From Arcicella sp. (GTDB taxonomy: Bacteria > Bacteroidota > Bacteroidia > Cytophagales > Spirosomataceae), in NCBI GenBank assembly GCA_014376355.1, contig JACMRQ010000123.1, positions 1 through 48,172 of the forward strand: DNA of 48,172 bases, read 5' to 3'. Position 1 is the stretch's first letter; each line of letters opens with the position of its first letter. The position numbers and the translations under genes were made by a program. A model generated the notes under the pieces. It was not told the origin of the DNA and did not search any database. It saw only the letters and a list, made by a program, of their open reading frames with translations. Of the stretch, positions 1 to 10,800 are shown one piece after another.

Positions 1-1056
1 ATCAGCAAAATTTGCTCCCCAACTAATGGCAAAATTCATTAATCCAACCTCTTGGGTTTTGTCACTGAATGGTTTTCCAACGCCTTGATTTACCATAAAA
101 TGATTGAAACGGATATTGGTGAAATAGTAATCCATCAAACCGTCGTTGTTATAATCGCCCACCGCTGTTGCCATAGAGTTGATTTTTAAGTCCATTTTTA
201 ATGCTGGAGAAACATCTATAAATTTCTTTCGCCAACCTTTATTTTCCAATAATAGATTGGGAGTTCGTTTATACCCAAAATCGTGATTGATGATGAGGTC
301 CTGATCGCCATCATTATCAAAATCTGTGAAAACACCCCCAAAACCAAAACCTTTATAGTTTAAGCCGTAATCTTCATACACATCTTCAAAATATTTACCG
401 CCTTTATTCAGTAGTAAATAGCCCTTTGAAGTTTGTGTAGCTCCCACAATCGTTGCATCATTTATGACCGTTAATTCTCCTTTAAAATCGTTAAAATAAT
501 TGCCTACATATAAATCAGGGAAACCATCAGCATTGAAATCGCCAAAACTGGCTGCGGTACTGAATGAGATTAATTGGTCAAGTTTATATTCCTTTGTTGC
601 ATCTCTGAAAGTTCCATTTCCGTTATTCAAAAATAATAAATTCATGGCTCTCGGCACAGGAAGTTTTTTGCCTTTTGTGGTGATAGTCGTCACGAATAAA
701 TCTACAAATCCATCACGATTTACGTCTGCCGCTGTTGCTCCTTGAGTTACAAATTTCTTAGAAATTGTCAATCCAGATTTTTCGTAAACATTCGTAAATC
801 GTGGCGACGAACCGGTTCCATTTCCATTGTTTTTATAGAGAATATCATCATTCATTCCACCCGTTAGGAAAACATCTTCAAAGCCGTCATTATCAAAGTC
901 AAGCACACAAGCCCCGCCTCCAAACATTCCTTCATAAACTTGGAATTGGTGATTAATTCCTGATTGTTTTGTTACATCCTTAAAGTTTTTTTGGGCTTTG
1001 GAAAAGGGTATCAGACAAAGTAATAGTAGTGTTGTAATAATAATTTTTTTTTTCAT
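1..1056 (-). CDS. FG-GAP/VCBS repeat secreted protein (CRTAC1-like), C-terminus cut off by window start
   Basis: Open minus-strand frame from ATG at 1054-1056 to the window edge; translation begins MKKKIIITTLLLLCLIPFSKAQKNFKDVTKQSGINHQFQVYEGMFGGGACVLDFDNDGFEDVFLTGG, with signal peptide and repeated DxDxDGxxD motifs. Missing from the ORF track because it has no stop in the window. Confidence 0.88.
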   Translation of the reverse strand, partial: MKKKIIITTLLLLCLIPFSKAQKNFKDVTKQSGINHQFQVYEGMFGGGACVLDFDNDGFEDVFLTGGMNDDILYKNNGNGTGSSPRFTNVYEKSGLTISKKFVTQGATAADVNRDGFVDLFVTTITTKGKKLPVPRAMNLLFLNNGNGTFRDATKEYKLDQLISFSTAASFGDFNADGFPDLYVGNYFNDFKGELTVINDATIVGATQTSKGYLLLNKGGKYFEDVYEDYGLNYKGFGFGGVFTDFDNDGDQDLIINHDFGYKRTPNLLLENKGWRKKFIDVSPALKMDLKINSMATAVGDYNNDGLMDYYFTNIRFNHFMVNQGVGKPFSDKTQEVGLMNFAISWGANFAD

Positions 1057-1062
1057 ACCAAG

Positions 1063-2400
1063 TTATTTTTTCCAATGTAAAGCGTTAATATTTTCCCCAA
1101 TCTCTTTTCCTTTTTCCAAACCAGCTTCATTATCTTGTGGGCAATGAATTCCGCCATAAAACCGTGAATTAGCAGTTTCTGTGGCTACTTCCCAGAATGA
1201 ATTAAAGTGTCTTGCCTTAAAATCAGCATTTCTTTGTTCGTCTCGTTTCCTTCCTACGTGGGCTAAATCGGTGAATTCAAAGGATTTTCCATATAAATCG
1301 GTTAAAACTGTTGCCATTGCAGCTGCTTGAATGGCATGACCCGATGGAAAAGCGGGGAAAGGTGGGTCGGGCCAAAAGGAATCCCACTGGCGGTCAATAT
1401 GTTCTGGAATGAATGTATTGGGACGTTCCGAAAAAAACTGATATTTCCATTTCCAACAATCCCGAAAAGCATCCGCAACTGCCATACCTACACGGGCGTA
1501 AGATTCAGCACATTGAAGCAAGTCGGGCTTCGATTTTTGAATAGCAATCGTGGCTAAATAATAGGAATGTCCAGGCGGGGTGAAAGTCTCGTCGGGATCG
1601 TCACTCCACCAAATCGCAATTTCTTTTTCTTCTTGCGTTAAGATTTTTCGTTTTTCATAAACCTTCATAAACTGTTGATAATACGTAGAATTTATATTGG
1701 TATCACAGACAATGAATTTTGGGTCTTTCAGATTTGCATCAATCGCTAAAAAAGTGCGGTTTTCCCCCCAATGTGGTTGCAAAGGATAATGACTAAAAGA
1801 TTGTGCATAAAGTGGTGGTTTCCAGCAACCTAAGAAGGTAGGGTGCTTCATTTGTTTATCAAAATTCTTTAAATATGCCCGATGTCCACCATCTATTTTC
1901 GACCATTCAAAAATTTGTTGAGCTACGGCTTTTCCAAAATTTACTGAACGATTTATAACTATTGTATCTTGAATATTCTCAGAAAATTGTTCCAAAATCA
2001 AGGTTTCCAAAGAATCTATTTTACCTTTATTTATATCAGAAGTTTGGTTATACATACTTTTCAAAATAAATGCTTGTCCTGCATTTAGAGCCACTTGCCA
2101 ATCATATTTTTTGCCTTTATCGGGTTTTGGTAAATTACTTAATCCATTCAATTGACCTTCCAAAGATTGATAATTGGGATAGCCATTTACGATAGATTCA
2201 TACATGGTCAAACCTATATATCCCAAACATCTTGACGAATAAGTAGGAGAATTGGCAGGCGTATTTTTAGTAATAAACAGCGTCATTTCAGCCCATGAAG
2301 TGGCTATTTCATAGGGTTGGAGTTTTTTTTCCTTCTTTAGTGAACAACTGAACACTATGGAAATTGAAAGAAAAATTATTGATTTTTTAAAGAGTTTCAT
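1063..2400 (-). CDS. Vanadium-dependent haloperoxidase / PAP2-superfamily lipoprotein
   Basis: ORF track gives 1063..2484, but the likely start is the internal Met at 2400 (MKLFKKSIIFLSISIVFSCSLKK, lipobox-like). PAP2/VHPO signature KWKYQFFSERP ... FPSGHA ... SRFYGGIHCPQD. Confidence 0.85.
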   Translation of the reverse strand: MKLFKKSIIFLSISIVFSCSLKKEKKLQPYEIATSWAEMTLFITKNTPANSPTYSSRCLGYIGLTMYESIVNGYPNYQSLEGQLNGLSNLPKPDKGKKYDWQVALNAGQAFILKSMYNQTSDINKGKIDSLETLILEQFSENIQDTIVINRSVNFGKAVAQQIFEWSKIDGGHRAYLKNFDKQMKHPTFLGCWKPPLYAQSFSHYPLQPHWGENRTFLAIDANLKDPKFIVCDTNINSTYYQQFMKVYEKRKILTQEEKEIAIWWSDDPDETFTPPGHSYYLATIAIQKSKPDLLQCAESYARVGMAVADAFRDCWKWKYQFFSERPNTFIPEHIDRQWDSFWPDPPFPAFPSGHAIQAAAMATVLTDLYGKSFEFTDLAHVGRKRDEQRNADFKARHFNSFWEVATETANSRFYGGIHCPQDNEAGLEKGKEIGENINALHWKK

Positions 2401-2433
2401 GGTTGTAATTTTGTGTGGTTTACATTTCCAGTT

Positions 2434-2482
2434 GTAGGGGCGTATAGCATACGCCCTCGGACGAAATGTGCATATACTATAC
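2434..2482. repeat. REP/BIME-like palindromic element, copy A (one intact hairpin plus a degenerate inverted partner)
   Basis: GTAG followed by GGGCGTAT-AGC-ATACGCCC (8-bp perfect stem, 3-nt loop) at 2434-2456; degenerate inverted partner GGACGAAATGTGCATATACTATAC at 2459-2482. Similar units at 30898 and 38694. Confidence 0.65.
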
Positions 2483-2486
2483 ATCT

Positions 2487-5400
2487 CTACCTTAGTTTCA
2501 ACCGATAACTCATTATTTTCTGCTGATTTATACCAAAAAGTAGTAAATCATTTATTTGCACTACACTCCGCACATCGCCTTTCAATTTAAAACCAGAAAG
2601 TGATTGATTAAGGTATTGAAAATTGCCTTTCCCATTTCCTTTCATTAAAAAGCCATAATTGGCATCCATTCTACCCAATCTGATTTTGGTGTGCAGATTA
2701 TTGCCACAAAGCAAAACGTCATCATTTCCATCTTTATCAAAATCCAAAACAGTTATCGTATGAACGGGGGCAAATTGGGCTTGTATTGGCAATGGACTTG
2801 CTTTAAATTTAATGGTATTAGTACTCAAAAATAGCGTTGTTTGTAAATGATTTGCCGTTAAATGTCCCGCATTTTTCAAATCTTCGGGCGTGAAAATGGT
2901 TTCCAAAGTTGCATTTGCATAACTTTCATAAGTAGGAAATTGCGAACGATAACCGCCAATTTGATTGAGCAATTCATCTCTGGTAACGTAGGGATAACTT
3001 TTTCCTTGAATGTAAGAACATAAAATTGATTCAATTGAACCATTTTTGTCAAAATCTTTGTAATACGTCTCCGCTGGGGTATTTTCACTAACTTTTATTT
3101 GAGAATTATTACCCCAATTGCCAATCATTAAATCGGGTTTATAGTCTTTATTGAAATCTCCAACAGCAATTTTATTCCAAAAACCGTTGTATTTTTTATC
3201 AAAATAAGTATCGGTTTTATTTACCATCTTGCCTTTTTCATACGCAAAAACGGTAACGGGCATCCATTCACCAACTACGACCAATTCCTTTTTATTATCC
3301 TGATTCAAATCTATCCAAATGGCATCCGTTACCATCCCTATTTTCTCTAATTCGGGAGCCATTTTTTGTGTTTGATTAGTGAAATGTCCTTTCCCATCGT
3401 TCAGTAAAAAATAACTAACTGGCGTTACAGGATATTTGCCTGGAATCATTCTTGAACCCACAAAAATATCCATAAATCCATCTTCATTTACGTCATTAAC
3501 TGCAACGCACGATTTGCTCGAAAGCATTGAAGGTAAAGCATTTAGGCTTTTTATGAAATGTCCTTTTCCATCATTCAAATATAATCTATCTTGCAAAAGA
3601 GCATCGTTTTCTGCAAAAGAATGATACCCGCCACTTGCCACATAAATATCTTGAAAACCATCATTATTGGCATCAAAAAAAACAGCATTTTCATCGTGAT
3701 TTGCCTTATCAATTTCAAATGTAGGTATTTTTTGTAGAGCAAAATGCCCACCTTTTTGTTGAATATACAATGAACCACTTTGTCCAGCCGCTCCACCCAC
3801 AAAAATATCGTCTAAACCATCTTTATTCAAATCCCCTTTTGCCATACAAGGTCCTGTGTAGGATGGTTCGCTGATAAGTAATAATTGTCTATCAAAATCA
3901 TTGATAGAAATAATTGGATTTTGATAGGGAATAGGAGAGTGGATTTCGCTATAAAGTGGCTCAATTAATTGAGGTTTTATGGATTTTTCATTAGCATTAT
4001 TTTCGTTTAAAGTAACGGTTTGATTTACGGTTAAATTCCTAATGGTCTCTTGTTTTCCACTCGACCACAGAATTCTTAAAGAGTCAATTTTAGGTTCTTT
4101 TCCTAAGCCAAAATGCAGTACTGGAGATATAGCAGATAAATATCCTCTGGTAATAGTTTGGTTTTGGGTTTGAATTTTCCCCTTCGCATAAATACTTATT
4201 TTACTGCCAATGCCTTGCGTATTGCCATTTTTACCGCTTAATTTTATCTGTAAATAATTATTCTTTAACAGTTTTTCAGACTCATTTCTGTAAATAAAAG
4301 CGGGTTGATTAATATTATTGACAATCAAATCTAAGTCACCGTCATTGTCCAAATCTGCGTAAGCCGAACCGTTGCTGTTGGAAGGTCGGTTGATACCCCA
4401 AGCAATTGTTTCATTTGAAAACGAAGCACCATTTTGATTTTTGAATAAATAATTTACGACGTTAGAAGCGGGCATTTTGGCAATAATTTCTAAAACATCC
4501 TCACGCACTAATCGCCCTTTTTTTTGGACAAAATCATCCATATATTTGATGAAATCCATATTAGTATAATCGTGATAATAACCGTTGCTCACAAACAAAT
4601 CTTTCCAACCATCATTGTCAAAATCGGCAAAAAGAGCCGCCCAACTCCAATCAGTATTGGAAATTCCTTGCATTTGACCAACTTCTGAAAAATCACCGTT
4701 TCCATTGTTTACATGTAGCATATTTCTCATATATTGATAATAGAAACCACTCTTAACATTGAGGTTAAATTTGGCAAAATTATCAGGAGCCAACAATAAT
4801 TTCTGGCGATGATTGCTTTCTGGAATCATATCGAGTGTGAAAATATCATCGTGTCCATCATTGTTTATATCCGACACATCATTTCCCATTGAAAATTGGC
4901 TGGTATGTCCCAAACTTTGTTGGACAGTATTGGTAAAAGTGCCGTTCTTGTTGTTCAAATAAAGATAATCAGGCACGGCATAATCATTTGATAAATAGAA
5001 ATCTATCCAACCATCATCATTAAAATCTGCCATTCCTAAGCCTAAACCATAACTTAAAGCCGAACCGTTGATGCCAGATTTTGTGGTTACATCGTCAAAA
5101 TGTCCATTGGTTTGTTTGAATAATCTTAAACCTCTTTCAGGGTCATCAGTTTTTAGGAATTCTGCCGTACTCGCTTCGTTAAGAATAGGAAGATTTTTAG
5201 GATTATGGTTCAATAAAAGCATATCCAAATCACCATCTTTATCATAATCCAAAAAATAAGATTGGTTACTAAATCCTTGACTTGCTAATCCATATTCCTC
5301 CGCTTTTTCAACAAAAGTGGGAATTCCTTTCGCATTATTTCCCTGATTGATAAATAATTGATTAGTTCGTTTTTCAGCAGGCATCGCACCCGAATAACAG

Positions 5401-5846
5401 AGATAAATATCCAACTTTCCATCTGCATTTATATCAACCGTATTTACCCCAGTTTTCCAAGGACCAGAACGTCCGCCCGCTCCTGATATTTCTGTAATAT
5501 CTTCAAAGCGTGGCGACGCACCGTTCCCCAAACCTTTATTTATGTAAAATTTATTTTCACTCATATTAGAAGTAAAATATAAGTCAATATTGCCATCTCC
5601 GTCAAAATCTCCCGAAGCCACACCGCCCCCGTTGTAAAAATATTCATACATTAAAATATTGGTATTCAATCCTTCATTGAGGATATTTTGAAACTCAACC
5701 CCTGTTTCTTCAGGTGTAAGGAGCGTAAAAAGTGTAGGTTCATTTGATGAGGTTTGTTCATCTTTTGATTTGTCTTTACAGGCTGTTAAGCCAAGAAAAA
5801 CAAGGATTATAAAGCCAATAAAACGTTTTGAGGGAATACAGAGCAT
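2487..5846 (-). CDS. Large FG-GAP/VCBS repeat lipoprotein with ASPIC/UnbV-like domain
   Basis: 1119 aa; N-terminal LGLTAC lipobox; many calcium-binding-like motifs (DFDGDGNIDLYF, DINADGKLDIYL, DYDKDGDLDMLL, DLNKDGLDDIFV); ASPIC/UnbV-like segment IGSKISIY...RGYLSAISPVLHFGLG...WSSGKQETI. Confidence 0.92.
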   Translation of the reverse strand: MLCIPSKRFIGFIILVFLGLTACKDKSKDEQTSSNEPTLFTLLTPEETGVEFQNILNEGLNTNILMYEYFYNGGGVASGDFDGDGNIDLYFTSNMSENKFYINKGLGNGASPRFEDITEISGAGGRSGPWKTGVNTVDINADGKLDIYLCYSGAMPAEKRTNQLFINQGNNAKGIPTFVEKAEEYGLASQGFSNQSYFLDYDKDGDLDMLLLNHNPKNLPILNEASTAEFLKTDDPERGLRLFKQTNGHFDDVTTKSGINGSALSYGLGLGMADFNDDGWIDFYLSNDYAVPDYLYLNNKNGTFTNTVQQSLGHTSQFSMGNDVSDINNDGHDDIFTLDMIPESNHRQKLLLAPDNFAKFNLNVKSGFYYQYMRNMLHVNNGNGDFSEVGQMQGISNTDWSWAALFADFDNDGWKDLFVSNGYYHDYTNMDFIKYMDDFVQKKGRLVREDVLEIIAKMPASNVVNYLFKNQNGASFSNETIAWGINRPSNSNGSAYADLDNDGDLDLIVNNINQPAFIYRNESEKLLKNNYLQIKLSGKNGNTQGIGSKISIYAKGKIQTQNQTITRGYLSAISPVLHFGLGKEPKIDSLRILWSSGKQETIRNLTVNQTVTLNENNANEKSIKPQLIEPLYSEIHSPIPYQNPIISINDFDRQLLLISEPSYTGPCMAKGDLNKDGLDDIFVGGAAGQSGSLYIQQKGGHFALQKIPTFEIDKANHDENAVFFDANNDGFQDIYVASGGYHSFAENDALLQDRLYLNDGKGHFIKSLNALPSMLSSKSCVAVNDVNEDGFMDIFVGSRMIPGKYPVTPVSYFLLNDGKGHFTNQTQKMAPELEKIGMVTDAIWIDLNQDNKKELVVVGEWMPVTVFAYEKGKMVNKTDTYFDKKYNGFWNKIAVGDFNKDYKPDLMIGNWGNNSQIKVSENTPAETYYKDFDKNGSIESILCSYIQGKSYPYVTRDELLNQIGGYRSQFPTYESYANATLETIFTPEDLKNAGHLTANHLQTTLFLSTNTIKFKASPLPIQAQFAPVHTITVLDFDKDGNDDVLLCGNNLHTKIRLGRMDANYGFLMKGNGKGNFQYLNQSLSGFKLKGDVRSVVQINDLLLFGINQQKIMSYRLKLR

Positions 5847-5859
5847 GAATGAAATGGTT

Positions 5860-5898
5860 AAAAAAAATCTATTCCCTAAGATAAGGAAATAGATTTTT
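5860..5898 (-). terminator. Terminator/attenuator-like hairpin between susD and the FG-GAP gene
   Basis: AAAAATCTATT (5863-5873) pairs with AATAGATTTTT (5888-5898), plus 2 further GC pairs across one mismatch, 8-nt loop; read on minus strand it ends in an 8-T run (5867-5860). Confidence 0.6.
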
Positions 5899-5921
5899 AT
5901 TTTACTTATTTGGGAAAAGAA

Positions 5922-7799
5922 TTAATACCCAGGATTCTGAATCAACTTCGCATTTCTGTTAATTTCATCTCTACTGATTGGTCGGAAATACATTTTATCA
6001 TTCCAGTTACGAGTTTCATTTTCGGTATTGTCAACGGGAGTGTATGTATAAGTATATTTGCTTTTGTCATACTTATATGGAACACTTGGCGTTGCACCTG
6101 GTTTCAATTTTGCGTCAACATTAATGGCTTTAATTCCTCTTCCTACGGTTGTAGGAGCAATTACCCATCTTCTGGCATCATGGTAACGATGTTCTTCATA
6201 TACCAATTCAACTCGTCTTTCGTTGCGGTATCTATTTTTAAGAGCTGCCCCTGCATCCGTAACGGCTGGCATTCCTGCTCTAAACCTAATTTTGTTTAAC
6301 CAGTTTTTTGCTTCTGCTTCATCTCCTACTTCAATACTTGCTTCAATATAATTCAAGGCAATTTCAGTAGTACGAATAAAGGGCCACGGAATCACCTGAG
6401 CACTTGATTGGTTATCGGCAATGCCAGGGTCAGAGTCAATGAATTTACGAGTATAATAATGAGTACGACTTCCATTCCAGTTTTCAACCGCTGATTCACG
6501 AGTGTCGATACCATTAATTCTACCCCCTTTTCCATCGTCATAATATCCTGTTTGAACTTGATTCGCTGGTTCAAGACCCGCAACATCCGATGGACGAGGT
6601 TTCCAAATAGAACCATCATACAAAATAGTTGCTCCCAAACGTGGGTCACGATTTGCGTAAGGATCAGCTTTTTGAGCGGGTTTATTCCAATCAAATTTAG
6701 AGCCATCCATCATTTCATAATCATCAACTAATTGCTGAATAGGCGTATTTCCAGCCCAGTTATGATAACCATTTGGTCCGTTATTGATACCATAGTGAAT
6801 TCCACCCAATGGCCAGTTATCTTCAGCTACATAAAGCGCAGTATGAGTTCTTTGAAAGAGCAGTTCATTTTCGGCAGAAGCATCGCCAACGGCACTTTTT
6901 CCACCCATCGAAATAGACACATAATTGGCTCTACCATCCGCCGCTGAAGCGGGAGCGGTTAAATTCAATCTATATCCCGATGTTAAATCTAAAACAGCTT
7001 TTGCAGCAGCTTTTGCGGCTTGCCATCTACTTGTACGGTCACCCGTTGTGTAGGCAACTAATTCAAGATTGGGATACGAAGCTAATGAACTAACTTTCGA
7101 TTTTACGGTTGCTCCATCGTGCAAATCACTAGCAGCATAGGTCAAAACTCTCGATTTTAAAGCTAAAGCAGCAACTTTAGAAGTTCTGCCCGCTACCATC
7201 GTTTTGCCATCTAAAAGTGTAACAGCTTTATCTAAATCAGCTACGATAAATTTGATACAATCCTCGTAAGTACTACGGGCGATTGTATAATCTTCGTTCA
7301 AACCATAAGGTTTACTGATTAGGGGTACACCACCATAAAACCTTACCAATTGTTGATAATAATAAGCTCTTAAAAATAGGGCTTCTCCTAATAATTGGTC
7401 TTTCAATTTAATATCCGAGAAGGTTGCTTTTGGCAAATTATCAATGGCAATATTTGCTTGTCTGATTGCTAAATACATTCTGTTCCATTCATACGTTGGA
7501 CTCATCCATGACAAAGAACCTGGCGTTTCAGAACCCTCAGTGAAAGTATTTATATTCCTTCCAGAGTGGGTAAACATGGCTTCGTCCGTGTAAGCGGCTA
7601 AGGCTTGCTCTTCAAATCCGCCGTAACCCAAATATGAGTAAACATTAAAAACAAATGCTTGAGAAAGTGCCCCATCTGCCCAAGTGGCATCACTTGAAAT
7701 TTTGTCTAAAGGCTTGGTATTTAGAAAGTCTGTGTTACAAGACAAGCAAAATACCAACACAAAAGTTGTTAGCCCTATTGATATTTTTTTTATGTTCAT
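5922..7799 (-). CDS. SusD/RagB family nutrient-binding outer-membrane lipoprotein
   Basis: Signal/lipobox FVLVFCLSCNTDFLNTKPLDKIS; SusD-type motifs (LGEALFLRAYYYQQLVRFYGGVPLI, NERRVELVYEEHRYHDARRWV); C-term RDEINRNAKLIQNPGY; 12 bp from susC. Confidence 0.95.
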   Translation of the reverse strand: MNIKKISIGLTTFVLVFCLSCNTDFLNTKPLDKISSDATWADGALSQAFVFNVYSYLGYGGFEEQALAAYTDEAMFTHSGRNINTFTEGSETPGSLSWMSPTYEWNRMYLAIRQANIAIDNLPKATFSDIKLKDQLLGEALFLRAYYYQQLVRFYGGVPLISKPYGLNEDYTIARSTYEDCIKFIVADLDKAVTLLDGKTMVAGRTSKVAALALKSRVLTYAASDLHDGATVKSKVSSLASYPNLELVAYTTGDRTSRWQAAKAAAKAVLDLTSGYRLNLTAPASAADGRANYVSISMGGKSAVGDASAENELLFQRTHTALYVAEDNWPLGGIHYGINNGPNGYHNWAGNTPIQQLVDDYEMMDGSKFDWNKPAQKADPYANRDPRLGATILYDGSIWKPRPSDVAGLEPANQVQTGYYDDGKGGRINGIDTRESAVENWNGSRTHYYTRKFIDSDPGIADNQSSAQVIPWPFIRTTEIALNYIEASIEVGDEAEAKNWLNKIRFRAGMPAVTDAGAALKNRYRNERRVELVYEEHRYHDARRWVIAPTTVGRGIKAINVDAKLKPGATPSVPYKYDKSKYTYTYTPVDNTENETRNWNDKMYFRPISRDEINRNAKLIQNPGY

Positions 7800-7811
7800 T
7801 TTATTATTATT

Positions 7812-10800
7812 TTAGAATGAGATACTTAAACCTGTATTGATTACTCTTGATTGTGGATAATAAACACCACTTTGAGCGGTTGCTTCTGGGTCATACACTT
7901 TTGTTTTATCAATCGTGAAAAGATTTGATCCATTAACATAAATTCTTGCACTACTTAATTTTAATTTACTTAGGATTGATGCTGGAATCCTGTAACCTAA
8001 CTCTAAATTTTTAAGACGGATATAGTCTTTATCAAATAAGAAGTAAGTATTATTTCCATAATTTCCTCCAGTGTAATACGTATCACCACGACTTGCTAAA
8101 CGAGGGTGTACATCGCTTGGATTGGCAATTGACCAACGATTGTCATAGCTGTATTTCAAGAAATTACCGATATCTCCCGATTCCGTTTGGATTCTGATAG
8201 CCGCTCCTGTTGCACCTTGAAACAATACGCTCAAATCAAAACCTTTGTATTTTATTTCAAAGTTTGCCCCGAAGTTAAACGTTGGATTAATTGTTTTGTC
8301 TATTCTCGTTGCATCATCAGCATTTATTTTGCCATCACCATTCACATCCTCGAATTTCATATCACCTGGAATCAACTTACCCGTAACACCAGAATAATCA
8401 ATTTTGTTAGCTTCAATGGCTGCTTGATCTTTAAAAACACCCGCAGATTTAAAAACTAAATAAGCTCCAATAGGGTGTCCTTCTTGTTTTTGATAATCAG
8501 GAGCTCCTTGAGCCTCATCTTGAAATATGACTTTATTTTGTGCATAACCTCCATTAATTCCCGCTCTGAATTGAACCTGATTTGATGCTTTACCATTATA
8601 ATTTAAGGTAAATTCATATCCACTGTTATCAACACGCCCAGCATTTACAGGAGGAAGTAAAGAACTAATTCCAGAAGAAGCTGGCGTTGAACCCGTTTTT
8701 TGAATTAAGATTTGGTCTCTTTTATTGTAAAAATATTCAAGAACCATATCGAATTTATTATTCAAGAAACTGGCATCAAGTCCTAAATTGAAGTTATTTG
8801 CTCTTTCCCAAGTGAAGTTTGGATTTGCTAAAGAAGTTTCAACCAAAGTTGTGGCAACTTGTCCATTGATTGGATATTGACCAAATCCATAAGTTGATAG
8901 ATAAGCATACTCCTGTAAGTTTCCGTTATAAAATACTTGATCATTTCCCATTTGTCCGTAAGAAGCTCTGATTTTCATATTATCAACTGCTTTAACAGAT
9001 TTGAAGAAATTTTCTTTGCTAATATTCCAGCCCACCAAAATACCAGGAAAGAAACCAAAACGTTTGGACTCAGGGAAAATATATGAACCATCAACACGCC
9101 AAATTCCTTCTACTAAATATTTCTCTTTGAATGAATATTGCACACGTCCATAATAACCTAATCGGGCTCTTTCAAAAGCACTACCGCCTGTATTTTGTTG
9201 CAATGAACCTCCTGCAAATAATTGGTCAACGGCTGGTGAAATATAATTTCTACGAAATGCTGAAAAATTATCACCTTTAAAAGTTTCCTTTGTTACACCC
9301 GCTAAGATATTGATATTGTGAACTTTATCAAGCGTTTTATTATAACTCAACAATGCCGTCAAATTAATATTCAACGAAGAACTGTACTGTTGTCCTAATC
9401 TTGGATCTTTGAAATTGGATCTAACAGCTCCTTCTAATTTTGGTGTTACACCATCAGCTTCAAAAGTGGTTTTGTCCCAATAATAAAGTGACCAAGGCGT
9501 TTGCCAAATTTTGGTAGTAAAGCTACTTTTATCCACTGCGGCCGATAAAGTCAATTTCAATCCGTCAATCCATGGGTTTGTAATATCAATGCCCGCATTG
9601 GTTTGAAGATAATCCGTTGGCGTATCTATATAACCTGTTGCATTAGTGGTGATTACATAAGGATTCTGTCCATTTTCAATATCTGGACCTGGCTTTCCAT
9701 TAGGCCAAACTTCTGGTTCGGTTGGTCGTCCACGCATCAACATTCTGAAAATTGAACCCGCACTTTCCGTTGGAGAACGTCGTTGCTCTCTACGCAGCAT
9801 TACGTTTAAGTTTGCAGTAATGTATGGATTAATTTTAGCATCAACATTCGTTCTGAAATTGTATTGGCTATAATTTGAAGCTGAATTTTTGTAGTAAGCA
9901 TCCTGCGAAACATAACCCAATGAAGTGAAATACCTAACATTATCACTACCACCAGAAATGGTCAAATTATGTCTGGTCTGTGGAGCCCAAGCTTTGAAAG
10001 CATCGCCAAACCAATCTGTATTTGGGTAACGCCAAGGGTCTGAACCATCCGCATATTTTTTTACTGCTTCTGGACTAAAATTAGCATTTAATGCACTTAT
10101 TCCTGCTGTTGGCGATTTGTACGAACCCGTTGTGTTAATACTATTTGAAGCTGCACCCCATTCTCCTACTGGAATAGTTTTATAAATGGGTAATTCATTC
10201 ATAATACTCGCATATTCAAAAGCATTCGCTAATTGAGGTACTCTTGCGGGTTGAGCAACACCAAAATTGGCACTGTAAGTAACCATTGGTTTGCCAGATT
10301 TTCCTCTTTTAGTTGTCACAATAATGGCTCCATTTGCTGCTCTTGCTCCATAAATGGCTGCGGAGGCATCTTTTAATACAGAGATTGATTCAATGTCATA
10401 TCCTGAAATTCTGCTTAAACCGCCATCACGGTCAGGAATACCATCAATTACTACTAAAGGGCTACTGTTTCCCAATGTATTAGTACCTCTAATTCTGATG
10501 CTTGCATTATCAAATCCAGGCTCACCACTCGATTGGATAACTACCAAACCGGGCAGACGACCTGCCAAAGCACTTCCTAAATCCATTGATGGAGATTTAA
10601 TTAATTTATCACCTTGTATGGCCGATATTGCTCCAGTAACAGTTGCTTTCTTTTGAGTGCCATAACCAACTACAACAACTTCGTCCAAATTAGAAACATT
10701 TGCTTTTAAAACGATATTAAGATTTGTAATTGAACCTACTTTCACTTCTTGATTAGAAAATCCTACAGAAGAAAAAACTAAGATTGAGTTCGCACCAACT

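Noticed and set aside
2401-2484. N-terminal extension of the haloperoxidase ORF
   Set aside because: Encoded by the REP-like repeat; the signal peptide/lipobox starts at Met 2400.
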